A stretch of 33,126 bases of DNA from Imhoffiella purpurea (GTDB taxonomy: Bacteria > Pseudomonadota > Gammaproteobacteria > Chromatiales > Chromatiaceae), in NCBI RefSeq assembly GCF_000585215.1, contig NZ_AONC01000072.1, positions 1-33,126 of the forward strand, in the 5' to 3' direction. The position numbers and the translations under genes were made by a program. The notes under the pieces were generated by a model. That model worked only from the letters and a program-made list of their open reading frames with translations. It was not told the DNA's origin and did not search any database. Shown here one piece after another: positions 1 to 6,274 of this stretch; within the stretch, counting starts at the first letter, position 1; the number at the start of each line of letters is the position of its first letter.

Positions 1-1
1 G

Positions 2-49
2 TCCCTCTGCCGCCAACTCAACCAATCTTGCCTGTACCGTTTGGGGCAT
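2..49 (-). CDS. start of an unidentified ORF, cut by the left window edge
   Basis: An ATG at 49-47 overlaps the TGA of the truncated integrase by one base (TGATG), and 16 codons stay open to the window edge. The visible peptide begins MPQTVQARLVELAAEG. It matches no family I can name from so short a stretch. The stop-start overlap suggests translational coupling to the integrase frame, which would be odd if that frame is only a remnant. It may instead be the first codons of whatever was inserted or fused at the integrase break point. It could also be chance. Confidence 0.25.
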   Translation of the reverse strand, partial: MPQTVQARLVELAAEG

Positions 50-801
50 CACTCAGCCCTCCCTCCATGGCCCGAAAATGGCCAAAGTCGAGTGGGGTAT
101 TTGCGCTCGAGTGCATAGGGGAGGTAGACCTCACCCAATCCATCCGCGAGATCCTTTTGGTGCAGCTCGCTCGCCTTGCTCATCTGGATGCGGATGGGCT
201 CGACCAGATCGGGTGGGAGCAGGGTGACGCGGTCCTTGGCGCCTTTTCCGCTGCGGACGCTGATCTGATGGCGTCCGAATTCGACATCCTGGATGCGCAG
301 CCGCAATGCCTCGAGCAGACGTAGACCGGAGCCGTAGAGCAGGGCGGCGACGAGCTTATGCGTCCCTTCGAGATGGCGGAACAGGCGCGCGATCTCGTCG
401 CGGTCGAACACCGTCGGTAGGCGCTCCGGGCGTTTCGCGGTCGCGATGTCTCCGAGCGTCAGGGTTTCGCGACCGAGGATCTGCTTATAGAGAAAGACGA
501 GTGCGTTGAGGGCTTGATTCTGGGTCGAGGCGGAGACGTTGCGCTCGACGGCGAGGTGGTTGAGGAAGGCGACGATCTCCGCCTCGCCCATCTCGCGGGG
601 GTGGCGTTTGCCGTGGAAGAGGATGAAACGCTTGGCCCAGCCGAGATAGACCTGCTCGGTGCGGATGCTGTAATGCTTGAGACGAATGCGCTCGCGCATC
701 TCTCCGAGCAGCTGCGAACCGCCAACGATCCGGTCGGTGTCGGTCCGGGGAAGGGCATCGCGAAGCGGTTCGTGTTTGATTGGCATGTCCGACAACACCA
801 T
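49..801 (-). pseudogene. integron-type tyrosine recombinase, C-terminally truncated
   Basis: The 250-residue frame closely resembles the integron integrase family. The N-terminal SAM-like DNA-binding half contains the RLKHYSIRTEQVYLGW and FILFHGKRHP blocks. The catalytic half begins with the first catalytic arginine in LLYGSGLRLLEALRLR (about residues 155-170) and the beta-strand lysine in SGKGAKDRVTLLP. Full family members run to roughly 320 residues and carry HxLRHSFATHLL and the nucleophilic tyrosine near the C-terminus. Both are missing: similarity stops after about PYALERKYP and an unrelated tail of some 15 residues ends at the TGA. The protein should therefore be unable to cleave DNA. 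No attC-like cassette is visible beside it. The break near base 95 suggests an insertion or deletion, so I call it a remnant. ATG 801 is the longest start; an in-frame ATG five codons later is possible. Confidence 0.8.
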
Positions 802-990
802 CCCGGCGATACGGCATGGTTTCGATGCTAGCTTGTCTTACACGCTAAAACAACGGCTGGGCTATGGGCGTGCGTTTCATTGCGGGCTTCGAGTCCGCGA
901 GTATCCGTGCGCTCTCCCAGCCTGCTGGAACCTCACAACGACCTCATGATGGCGGGCGAAACGCGAGCAAAGGCTGGCGGGTCCGGCGGG
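802..990. other. spacer between the XRE gene and the integrase remnant
   Basis: This stretch would hold the integrase promoter and, in an intact integron, the attI site. I see no convincing attI core (GTTRRRY-type) or cassette recombination site. No other gene is supported here. Confidence 0.4.
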
Positions 991-1581
991 TCAAGCGGAC
1001 TGGAGCGAATCCTTCAATGCCCTGACCGTCGCCATCAGGACCGGCCGCTGGGCGGCGGGAAGCTCGGAATAGATCATCATCAGCTCCCGCATCTCCTCGG
1101 GGAACGAGAGGAACAGCGGGTCGCGCTCCACATGCTGCTCGTCGAGCCAGCCCGGCCGAGTGCCGAGCAGACGTTCCAGGCGTCGCGCCAGTTCGTCCGT
1201 GATCGGCAGGAAGGGGTTGTCCAGGTGTTCCCTGAGCCGCTTGCGCGAGATCCGCAGGCGTTTCACCGTCTCGTCCAGACGCTCCCGATCCTCTTCGATC
1301 CCATCCATGGCGTGCGTCAGGTTCTGGTGCCGAACCGCCTGCAGATCGCGCTCGTTGGGCCGGATGGGGCCCTGTCCGAACATCAGCCAGCAGGCCGACA
1401 CGCCGGTCGCCTCGGCGATCAGAAGCATGTCGTCCGCGCTGGGCGTGGAGATTCCGGCCTCGTAGTTGCCGAGGCGAGAGGATTTCCAGCCCGGAATGCG
1501 GGCGAGCAGACTGGCCTGGGTGCGAAACCCCGCCATCTTGCGAGCGAGCTTGATGCGGCCAGGGATGTTGGCTGATTGCAT
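991..1581 (-). CDS. XRE-family helix-turn-helix transcriptional regulator
   Basis: The 196-residue protein has an N-terminal lambda-repressor-like HTH (about residues 5-70): RIKLARKMAGFRTQASLLARI, then SSRLGNYEAGISTPSADDMLLIAEATGVSACWLMFG. This pattern is typical of phage-repressor and stress-type XRE regulators. The rest is helical and charged, with no peptidase or other recognised domain; the C-terminal tract around MRELMMIYSELPAAQRPVLMATVRAL resembles the tails of small XRE repressors. The frame stays open upstream to 1647, but that extension is translated from the arm of a dispersed inverted repeat, so the ATG at 1581 is preferred. It lies upstream of the integrase remnant on the same strand, with 189 bases between them. 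It could regulate itself, the integrase or the palindromic promoter near 1830. Its target is unknown. Confidence 0.8.
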   Translation of the reverse strand: MQSANIPGRIKLARKMAGFRTQASLLARIPGWKSSRLGNYEAGISTPSADDMLLIAEATGVSACWLMFGQGPIRPNERDLQAVRHQNLTHAMDGIEEDRERLDETVKRLRISRKRLREHLDNPFLPITDELARRLERLLGTRPGWLDEQHVERDPLFLSFPEEMRELMMIYSELPAAQRPVLMATVRALKDSLQSA

Positions 1582-1621
1582 GGCGGGGGGGCTTGGGTCC
1601 GGTGTCTGAGGTGTGGGATTG

Positions 1622-1746
1622 GAACCGCAAAGACGCAAAGGACGCAAAGAGTCTCTATGCGATACGCTGATGCATTCGGATCGAGAGAAACGCGATATAT
1701 GCAGAGATCCTTGTTTTTCTTAGCGATCTTTGCGCCTTTGTGGTTC
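1622..1746. repeat. dispersed inverted repeat, copy 1 (28-nt arms)
   Basis: A left arm at 1622-1649 begins GAACCGCAAAGACGCAAAG. An imperfectly complementary right arm at 1719-1746 ends CTTTGCGCCTTTGTGGTTC. Each arm is built from a short repeating unit of the type CGCAAAGG. The 69-base centre is AT-rich. A closely related copy with a 16-base centre lies at 4328-4399. Arms of this sequence are, to my knowledge, common as intergenic repeats in many bacteria. Reading through the arms creates spurious open frames, including the upstream extension of the XRE gene. Confidence 0.75.
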
Positions 1747-1804
1747 GTTTGCTTCGGCCCGATGGGCGCTTTACATGGATTTTACAAGAATCTTGATATT
1801 TATG

Positions 1805-1838
1805 TTGACTTGCTTGAAATTCTGGCTAGACTAGCCAG
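1805..1838 (+). promoter_or_regulatory. promoter-like site inside a perfect 17-bp palindrome
   Basis: TTGACT at 1805-1810 is followed after 16 bases by TAGACT at 1827-1832, a fair -35/-10 pair. The -10 lies inside the palindrome CTGGCTAGACTAGCCAG (1822-1838), which has eight-base arms around a central A. A repressor bound there would block the promoter. No recognisable gene follows directly; the next features are a 27-codon frame and two hairpins. This could be the surviving control region of a lost toxin-antitoxin or phage gene, or the promoter of a small RNA. Confidence 0.5.
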
Positions 1839-1839
1839 C

Positions 1840-2060
1840 CATCGAAATCAGCAGTCAATTCAATCGTGAGGAACAGGATTCAGATGACACTCAGAGACGA
1901 CATCGATCAACGAGGGAACCGCGGCTCCTTGCTGGGGCGGACGGTGAGCTCTTTGTCTCTGCGCTGAGTCTTTCTGCGATTGCATTCTCGGAAGGCCTGG
2001 CATAAGGGCCTTCCGGTGGGACACGAAACCCCGACCGGGAGCACTGGTCGGGGTTTTTTA
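1840..2060 (+). ncRNA. candidate small RNA or short transcript ending at a strong terminator
   Basis: A transcript from the promoter at 1805-1832 would start near 1840 and end in the T-run at 2054-2059, about 220 nt. It would contain a 9-bp hairpin (CGGAAGGCC at 1989-1997 with GGCCTTCCG at 2007-2015) and the terminator hairpin just after it. A 27-codon frame (1884-1967, MTLRDDIDQRGNRGSLLGRT...) preceded by a GAGGA-like element 11 or so bases upstream could be translated, but it resembles no protein I know. The promoter, hairpins and terminator are seen directly; that they form one RNA is inference. Confidence 0.4.
2026..2059 (+). terminator. Rho-independent terminator
   Basis: The perfect stem CCCCGACC (2029-2036) / GGTCGGGG (2046-2053) has a nine-base loop and is followed by six T residues (2054-2059). 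Three A residues before the stem can extend it into the T-run. The T-run is only on the plus strand, so it terminates plus-strand transcription. It also isolates the downstream tRNA and slipin region from upstream reading. Confidence 0.85.
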
Positions 2061-2208
2061 TTGCCTGAAGATCGAGAATTTCAGGCATCACCATCTTGCG
2101 GAGATCGTCGAGCGATCAGCGCCTGGGGTTCCGTATGCCCCGGTGGCGGACCTGGGCGCCCAGTGCGTTCCCTCGGTCCGTACCCATTGCTCGATACGAC
2201 CGTGAGAC

Positions 2209-2281
2209 GACAACGTAGCTCAGTGGGTAGAGCAACTGGCCGATAACCAGTCCGTCGCGGGTTCGACTCCCGCCGCTGTCT
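2209..2281 (+). tRNA. tRNA-Ile (anticodon GAU), atypical
   Basis: A complete cloverleaf can be drawn. The acceptor is 2209-2215 with 2274-2280. The D stem is GCTC/GAGC (2218-2221, 2230-2233). The anticodon stem is ACTGG/CCAGT around loop CCGATAA, with anticodon GAT at 2242-2244. The variable loop is five bases. The T arm is GCGGG-TTCGACT-CCCGC (2257-2273). Oddities: an A·C mismatch in the acceptor stem (A2213 with C2276), T at the discriminator position instead of the A usual for isoleucine tRNAs, and no encoded CCA. The body does not resemble the rRNA-operon tRNA-Ile, and no rRNA is nearby. It lies about 520 bases upstream of the slipin-rtcB genes on the same strand. It may be a specialised, decoy or degenerate tRNA rather than a decoding one. 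Confidence 0.75.
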
Positions 2282-2805
2282 CTTTGGCGACTGACCGTCG
2301 CCCTCGATTGGAATACCCGTCCAATCAAAACCACAGGGTGAGCCCCGGCCCGATCGGATGGAACTGCGTGCCGCATGGCGGCCGGCAGGGAGGCCGGATC
2401 GGGGGCGTCGTGACGATCTTGTGCCAGGGTGCGACGCATGGATCGAAATCGTGCGGTTTCGAGCGATCTCGCCGGATGGCGGGCGATGCCGCAGGGATGC
2501 GGATCGATCGAGCCGAATGATTCCGGCCATGCAGCCGCCCTGGCCCATCGGCGCGACGTGGGGCGAGCCTTTCCACTTTCAGCCGGCGGTTTCGAGCGGC
2601 CGGCTCCGAACGATGTCCGGTCCGAGCCGGACACCGAATCGATAGAACGCCGGGATCGGGCCGAACGTTGGCGACCCGATCCCGGCTCCACCAACCAACC
2701 AACGACAACAGGTCACTGCAATGCCGGATTCTTGATCGGGGCGGCGGGCGGGCCGAAACGGCCGGTCATGCCGTCGATAGCGACGGCACAGAGGAGAGCA
2801 GGAAG
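2282..2805 (+). other. long hairpin-rich untranslated region before the slipin gene
   Basis: No credible gene occupies these 524 bases; the open frames here lack recognisable protein sequence. They hold a series of inverted repeats: GATTGG 2306-2311 with CCAATC 2321-2326; AGCCGGC 2581-2587 with GCCGGCT 2599-2605; GTCCGG 2615-2620 with CCGGAC 2627-2632; and a perfect 12-bp stem GCCGGGATCGGG 2649-2660 with its complement at 2675-2686. The last three are consecutive and end about 120 bases before the slipin start. None is followed by a T-run, so they look like folded RNA rather than terminators. A separate non-coding RNA or a structured leader is possible. I found no clear sigma-54 promoter. Confidence 0.45.
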
Positions 2806-4026
2806 ATGAACATGATTGGATACAAGCGACAGGTCGTCGCCCAGCACGAGCGTGTGCTGGTGCTAAGGAATGGAGTGCTGGATCAGGTGCTCGGACCTGG
2901 CGTCTATCGCTGGCTGGATATCGTCGGATCGCTGGAGTTCGAGACCTTCGATCTGACCGATCCGGAACTGGCCCATCCGCATGCCGAGGTGTTCCGCAAG
3001 GAGTCCTCAACGCTCTGGAATCTGTGGGTCGAAACGGTCGAGACCGGCGAGCATGAGGCCGGACTCGTCTATCTGGACGGACAGCTGACCCGCCTGATTC
3101 CGCCCATGAGCCGTCGCTTCTACTGGAAGGGGCCGGTCGAGGTGCGGGTCGAGCGAATCGATCTGAGAGAGGGGGCCGCCGTGGGGGCGGAGGTGATGGA
3201 GCGCATCCGCCGGATGCGTCATCGGGATGGCTGGACCAGGGCAGCGGCCGAGTATCGGGCCAAGGCACGGTCGGCTGGCAGCAAGCTGCCGGTTGCCGAG
3301 TTCCTGGACAACATCATCGAGGAGGAGATCGCCGACCATGAAATGGCTCTGTTGCTGCTCGATGGCCGGCTGATCGGGACCCTGGAGCCGGGTGTGCACG
3401 CCTTCTGGAACTTCGCACGCAACGTCCAGGTGGAGCTGACCGATCTGCGTCTGCAGGAGATCGAGGTCCAGGGCCAGGAGATCCTGACCCGCGACAAGGT
3501 GAGCCTGAGGATCAACCTGAGCGCCCAGTATCGGGTCGTGGATCCGGTCCGGGTTCGGGCCGGATTGCCCAAGCACAAGGACTTCCTGTACCGGGAATTC
3601 CAGTTTGGGCTGCGTCGGGCCATCTCCGACCGGACCCTGGACGAACTCCTGGAGCGGAAGGGCACGACCGAACAGGAGGTGCTGGCCGCGATCCGGGAAC
3701 GGGCAGAACCGCATGGGATGGCGGTCGAGACCCTGGGTATCAGGGACGTCATCCTGCCCGGCGACATGAAGCAGATCCTCAACCAGGTGGTGGAGGCGGA
3801 GAAGGCGGCCCAGGCCAACCTCATCCGTCGGCGTGAGGAGACGGCCGCGACCCGGTCGCTGCTCAACACCGCCAAGCTGATGGATCAGAACCCGGTGCTG
3901 CTGCGGCTCAAGGAACTGGAGGCGCTCGAACGTGTCACCGAGCGGGTCGGCAGCCTGACCGTCTTCGGCGGCATGGAATCGCTGCTGCAGGGACTGGTCC
4001 GGATCGAGGCGCCCAAGGGGGGATGA
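2806..4026 (+). CDS. slipin family (SPFH/band 7) protein
   Basis: The 406-residue protein contains an SPFH/band 7 core (about residues 175-335: VQVELTDLRLQEIEVQGQEI, then VSLRINLSAQYRVVDP and LGIRDVILPGDMKQILNQVVEAEKAAQANL). A helical tail with an AEKAAQANLIRRREETAATRSLLNTAKLM segment typical of slipins follows. Upstream of the core a short module of the form (E/H)xxLxxLDGxLxxxLxPGxxxFW occurs three times (about residues 15-36, 82-106 and 178-202), so this member is longer than simple stomatin-like proteins. I see no clear N-terminal membrane helix, unlike classic stomatins. SPFH proteins scaffold membrane microdomains; slipins are recurrently encoded beside rtcB. The start at 2806 follows GAGGAG nine bases upstream; ATG 2812 is an alternative. 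It probably forms an operon with the next two genes. Confidence 0.88.
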   Translation: MNMIGYKRQVVAQHERVLVLRNGVLDQVLGPGVYRWLDIVGSLEFETFDLTDPELAHPHAEVFRKESSTLWNLWVETVETGEHEAGLVYLDGQLTRLIPPMSRRFYWKGPVEVRVERIDLREGAAVGAEVMERIRRMRHRDGWTRAAAEYRAKARSAGSKLPVAEFLDNIIEEEIADHEMALLLLDGRLIGTLEPGVHAFWNFARNVQVELTDLRLQEIEVQGQEILTRDKVSLRINLSAQYRVVDPVRVRAGLPKHKDFLYREFQFGLRRAISDRTLDELLERKGTTEQEVLAAIRERAEPHGMAVETLGIRDVILPGDMKQILNQVVEAEKAAQANLIRRREETAATRSLLNTAKLMDQNPVLLRLKELEALERVTERVGSLTVFGGMESLLQGLVRIEAPKGG

Positions 4027-4137
4027 GCGGCCAGCCTCCAGCGGTCAGCTTCCAGCGAATGCGGGAGAGGTCGCGCTGGTCAGGATGAAACGGGATGCCG
4101 CCATGGACGGCGGCCCTTCATGAATGGACGAATCGAG
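4027..4137 (+). other. short spacer with direct and inverted repeats
   Basis: After the slipin stop there is a degenerate tandem repeat (units like CCAGCCTCCAGCGGTCAG at 4031-4060). A small hairpin follows at about 4096-4113, with GCCGCC and GGCGGC arms. The hairpin has no T-run, so read-through to the small gene is likely. Confidence 0.4.
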
Positions 4138-4329
4138 ATGAACAAACGGAGAAACCCGGTGGCCCGATCGCCACTGTTGCGCAAGGGCGGTCCGCACGTG
4201 CGATCCGCCTCCAGCATCCGCGCCGGCCATCGCCGGGCCATCGAGGACGGCATCGACGCCTTCCACGGACTCGATCCGGTCGAACCGGACCGGGTGCGAG
4301 GTCGCGGGGATACGAATAAGACAGTTTGA
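4138..4329 (+). CDS. small basic protein between slipin and RtcB, function unknown
   Basis: A 63-residue frame begins MNKRRNPVARSPLLRKGG and is strongly basic in its first half, then acidic around AIEDGIDAFHGLDPVEPD. The RNPVARSPLLRKGG-type start resembles small uncharacterised bacterial proteins that I recall only vaguely, so I give no family name. ATG 4138 is chosen because similarity-like sequence begins there; ATG 4120 in the same frame would add six residues, and neither has a strong ribosome binding site. The stop codon overlaps the first two bases of the second inverted repeat. A basic N-terminus would suit RNA or ribosome binding, but this is inference. Chance coding cannot be excluded. 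Confidence 0.5.
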   Translation: MNKRRNPVARSPLLRKGGPHVRSASSIRAGHRRAIEDGIDAFHGLDPVEPDRVRGRGDTNKTV

Positions 4330-4399
4330 ACCGCACAGGCGCGAAGAACGCAAAGTGCTTCGATATTCCGGCTTCGCGCCCTTTGCGCCTTTGCGGTTC
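4328..4399. repeat. dispersed inverted repeat, copy 2 (28-nt arms)
   Basis: The left arm at 4328-4355 begins GAACCGCACAGGCGCGAAG. The right arm at 4372-4399 ends CTTTGCGCCTTTGCGGTTC. The arms pair imperfectly around a 16-base centre and match the copy at 1622-1746. It lies 37 bases before the rtcB start, so an mRNA running from slipin to rtcB would carry a long hairpin in the rtcB leader. This could attenuate or stabilise the downstream part of the message. Confidence 0.75.
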
Positions 4400-4435
4400 G
4401 ATTCGATGAACCCAGCTTCATCGACGGAGAAGACC

Positions 4436-5611
4436 ATGCCAATCAAGCGAGTCATCAGCAAGGGCCGAGTTCCGGTCAAGATCTATACGGACGACGTGGC
4501 CGAGAATGCCATGAAGCAGCTCGAGAACGTCTCCCATCTGCCCTTCATCCATTCGCACGTGGCGGCGATGCCGGACGTGCACTGGGGGATGGGGGCGACC
4601 ATCGGCTCGGTGATTCCGACCCTCGGGGCCATCATCCCGGCCGCCGTGGGCGTCGATATCGGCTGCGGCATGAACGCCCTGCGGCTGTCGCTGCGTGCGG
4701 ACCAGCTGCCGGACTCGCTGGCCAAGGTGCGCTCGGCGATCGAGGCCCGAGTGCCGGTCGGGATGGACGGACACGGCCAGGAGCACTGGTGCGAGGAGGG
4801 ACTCGCCCGGGTGGCGCCCGGTCTCGAGCCCATCCTGGCGAAGCATCCCAAGATCAACGCCCGTTGGCAGAGCCAGCTGGGTTCGCTGGGTGGTGGCAAC
4901 CACTTCATCGAACTCTGTCTCGACGAGTCGCAGCAGGTCTGGATCATGCTCCATTCGGGATCGCGCGGGATCGGCAATCGGATCGGGATGCACTTCATCG
5001 AACTGGCCAAGCGCGAGATGGAGCGCTGGAAGATCCAGCTGCCCGACCAGAACCTGGCCTATCTGCCCGAGGGTAGCCGGCACTTCGACGACTATGTGGA
5101 GGCGGTCGGTTGGGCGCAGGACTATGCGATGGAGAATCGCCGTCAGATGATGCGGCTCGTCATCGAGGCGTTGCGCGGACAGTTGCCGCCGTTCGAGGCG
5201 ACCTCGGAGGCGATCAATTGTCATCACAACTATGTGACGCGCGAGCACCATTTCGACAAGGAGGTCTATCTCACCCGCAAGGGTGCCATTCGGGCGCGCG
5301 AGGGGGATCTGGGCATCATCCCAGGGAGCATGGGGGCCAAGTCCTACATCGTCCGTGGTCTGGGCAACCCCATGTCATTCTGCTCCTGCTCGCATGGAGC
5401 GGGTCGGCGCATGAGCCGCGGGGAGGCGACCCGCCGATTCACCCGCAAGGATCTGGAGAGCCAGACCCAGGGCGTCGAGTGCCGCAAGGACAAGGGGGTG
5501 ATCGACGAGATCCCGGCGGCCTACAAGGACATAGACGCCGTCATGGCGAACCAGAACGACCTGGTCGAGGTCGTGCATAGCCTCAAGCAGGTCTTGACCG
5601 TGAAGGGATAG
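4436..5611 (+). CDS. rtcB: RNA-splicing ligase RtcB (3'-phosphate/5'-OH RNA ligase)
   Basis: The 391-residue protein is a full-length RtcB. RtcB joins RNA 2',3'-cyclic-phosphate or 3'-phosphate ends to 5'-OH ends using GTP and Mn2+, repairing cleaved tRNAs and other RNAs. Metal-binding and catalytic residues are visible: Asp75 and Cys78 in VGVDIGCGMN, the NHFIEL histidine (His156), His173 in MLHSGSRGIGN, the INCHHNY histidines (263-264), and His320 in SFCSCSHGAGRRMSR, the histidine that forms the covalent GMP intermediate. The start at 4436 has GGAGA five bases upstream. No rtcA cyclase, archease or RtcR activator gene is in the window. The gene follows slipin and the small basic protein, with an inverted repeat in its leader. 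Its normal sequence suggests it is functional. Confidence 0.96.
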   Translation: MPIKRVISKGRVPVKIYTDDVAENAMKQLENVSHLPFIHSHVAAMPDVHWGMGATIGSVIPTLGAIIPAAVGVDIGCGMNALRLSLRADQLPDSLAKVRSAIEARVPVGMDGHGQEHWCEEGLARVAPGLEPILAKHPKINARWQSQLGSLGGGNHFIELCLDESQQVWIMLHSGSRGIGNRIGMHFIELAKREMERWKIQLPDQNLAYLPEGSRHFDDYVEAVGWAQDYAMENRRQMMRLVIEALRGQLPPFEATSEAINCHHNYVTREHHFDKEVYLTRKGAIRAREGDLGIIPGSMGAKSYIVRGLGNPMSFCSCSHGAGRRMSRGEATRRFTRKDLESQTQGVECRKDKGVIDEIPAAYKDIDAVMANQNDLVEVVHSLKQVLTVKG

Positions 5612-5618
5612 GCTTCGG

Positions 5619-5641
5619 CCGCCAGCCGCTCGGGCTGGCGG
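5619..5641. terminator. hairpin between convergent rtcB and the SPOR gene
   Basis: CCGCCAGCC (5619-5627) pairs perfectly with GGCTGGCGG (5633-5641) around a five-base loop, directly after the rtcB stop. The T-run is weak, but the position between convergent genes suits a bidirectional terminator. Confidence 0.65.
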
Positions 5642-5646
5642 TCGGG

Positions 5647-6273
5647 CTATTTGATCGAGATCGCCAGGCTGTCCTTACCGTTCGCCTTCAAGAGTGCGCG
5701 AACCTTTTCCATTTCCTGTTTGTTGGCATAGGCCCCGGTACGCACGCGGTGGGTCGTGCGTCCGCTCGAGAGCGTCACCGTCTGGATGTTGGTCGAGATA
5801 CCCAACAGGGCCAGCTGGGCCTTGAGTCGCTCGGCGTCGGCCTCGCGGCTCAAGGATCCCACCTGCAGGATGTAACCGCCCTTGCGTGGCGCGACGGTTT
5901 CGACCGGTGGCGTTGGAGCCGGTGTCTGCGGCTTGGCGACGGGTTGCTCCGCGGTCTTCGGCGGCTCGCTGGGAGGCGTTGGCCGTGGTGCCGGCGGTGG
6001 TGGGGGCGGCGGCTTGCTGTCGATGTCGACCTGGTCGTCCGACAGGATCTCCTGGAAGCGGAAGTTCGGCGCGACACGCGCTGGCTGGCTCTCCTCGGCG
6101 GGACGGGACGCCGTCTCGCCGGATTCGACCCTCTCGGTCTGCCGGGAACCGAGAATATTGGTGGCCAGGACACCGAGCGCTGTGCCCATCAGAAACCACC
6201 AGACACAGGAACGGTTCTGCTTGCGCTTCTGGCTCGTGCGCGTCGGCGTGGCGTGTCGATAATCCCTTGGCAT
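5647..6273 (-). CDS. SPOR-domain protein, FtsN-like
   Basis: This 208-residue protein has a short basic cytoplasmic tail, one membrane helix (about residues 24-42, VWWFLMGTALGVLATNILG), a proline-rich periplasmic linker including a run of seven prolines, and a C-terminal SPOR domain (about 133-208, GGYILQVGSLSREADAERLKAQL to the end). SPOR domains bind denuded glycan strands at the division septum. The architecture and the position downstream of priA-argS fit FtsN, which activates septal peptidoglycan synthesis, but sequence conservation outside SPOR is low, so I give no symbol. A SYQFYKILPD-like motif (FRFQEILSDDQV, about residue 72) lies after the membrane helix, as in many FtsN-like and other SPOR proteins. 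The start is one base downstream of the argS stop. Confidence 0.85.
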   Translation of the reverse strand: MPRDYRHATPTRTSQKRKQNRSCVWWFLMGTALGVLATNILGSRQTERVESGETASRPAEESQPARVAPNFRFQEILSDDQVDIDSKPPPPPPPAPRPTPPSEPPKTAEQPVAKPQTPAPTPPVETVAPRKGGYILQVGSLSREADAERLKAQLALLGISTNIQTVTLSSGRTTHRVRTGAYANKQEMEKVRALLKANGKDSLAISIK

Positions 6274-6274
6274 G

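Noticed and set aside
802-990. attI or attC recombination site next to the integrase
   Set aside because: No GTTRRRY-type core pair or cassette-like structure could be recognised.
1576-1869. Open frame through the first inverted repeat
   Set aside because: Its NRKDAKTQR-like sequence is translated from repeat arms and has no independent gene support.
2209-2281. An rRNA operon around the tRNA-Ile(GAU)
   Set aside because: This tRNA often lies between 16S and 23S genes, but no rRNA sequence occurs in the window.
2081-2548. Minus-strand frame containing RRESNPRRTGYRPVALPTEL
   Set aside because: This peptide is the antisense translation of the tRNA, a common annotation artefact.
2282-2805. Sigma-54 promoter expected for an RtcR-controlled rtc operon
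   Set aside because: No GG-N10-GC element with reasonable flanks was found upstream of slipin; none of the TGGC sites has a matching TTGC.
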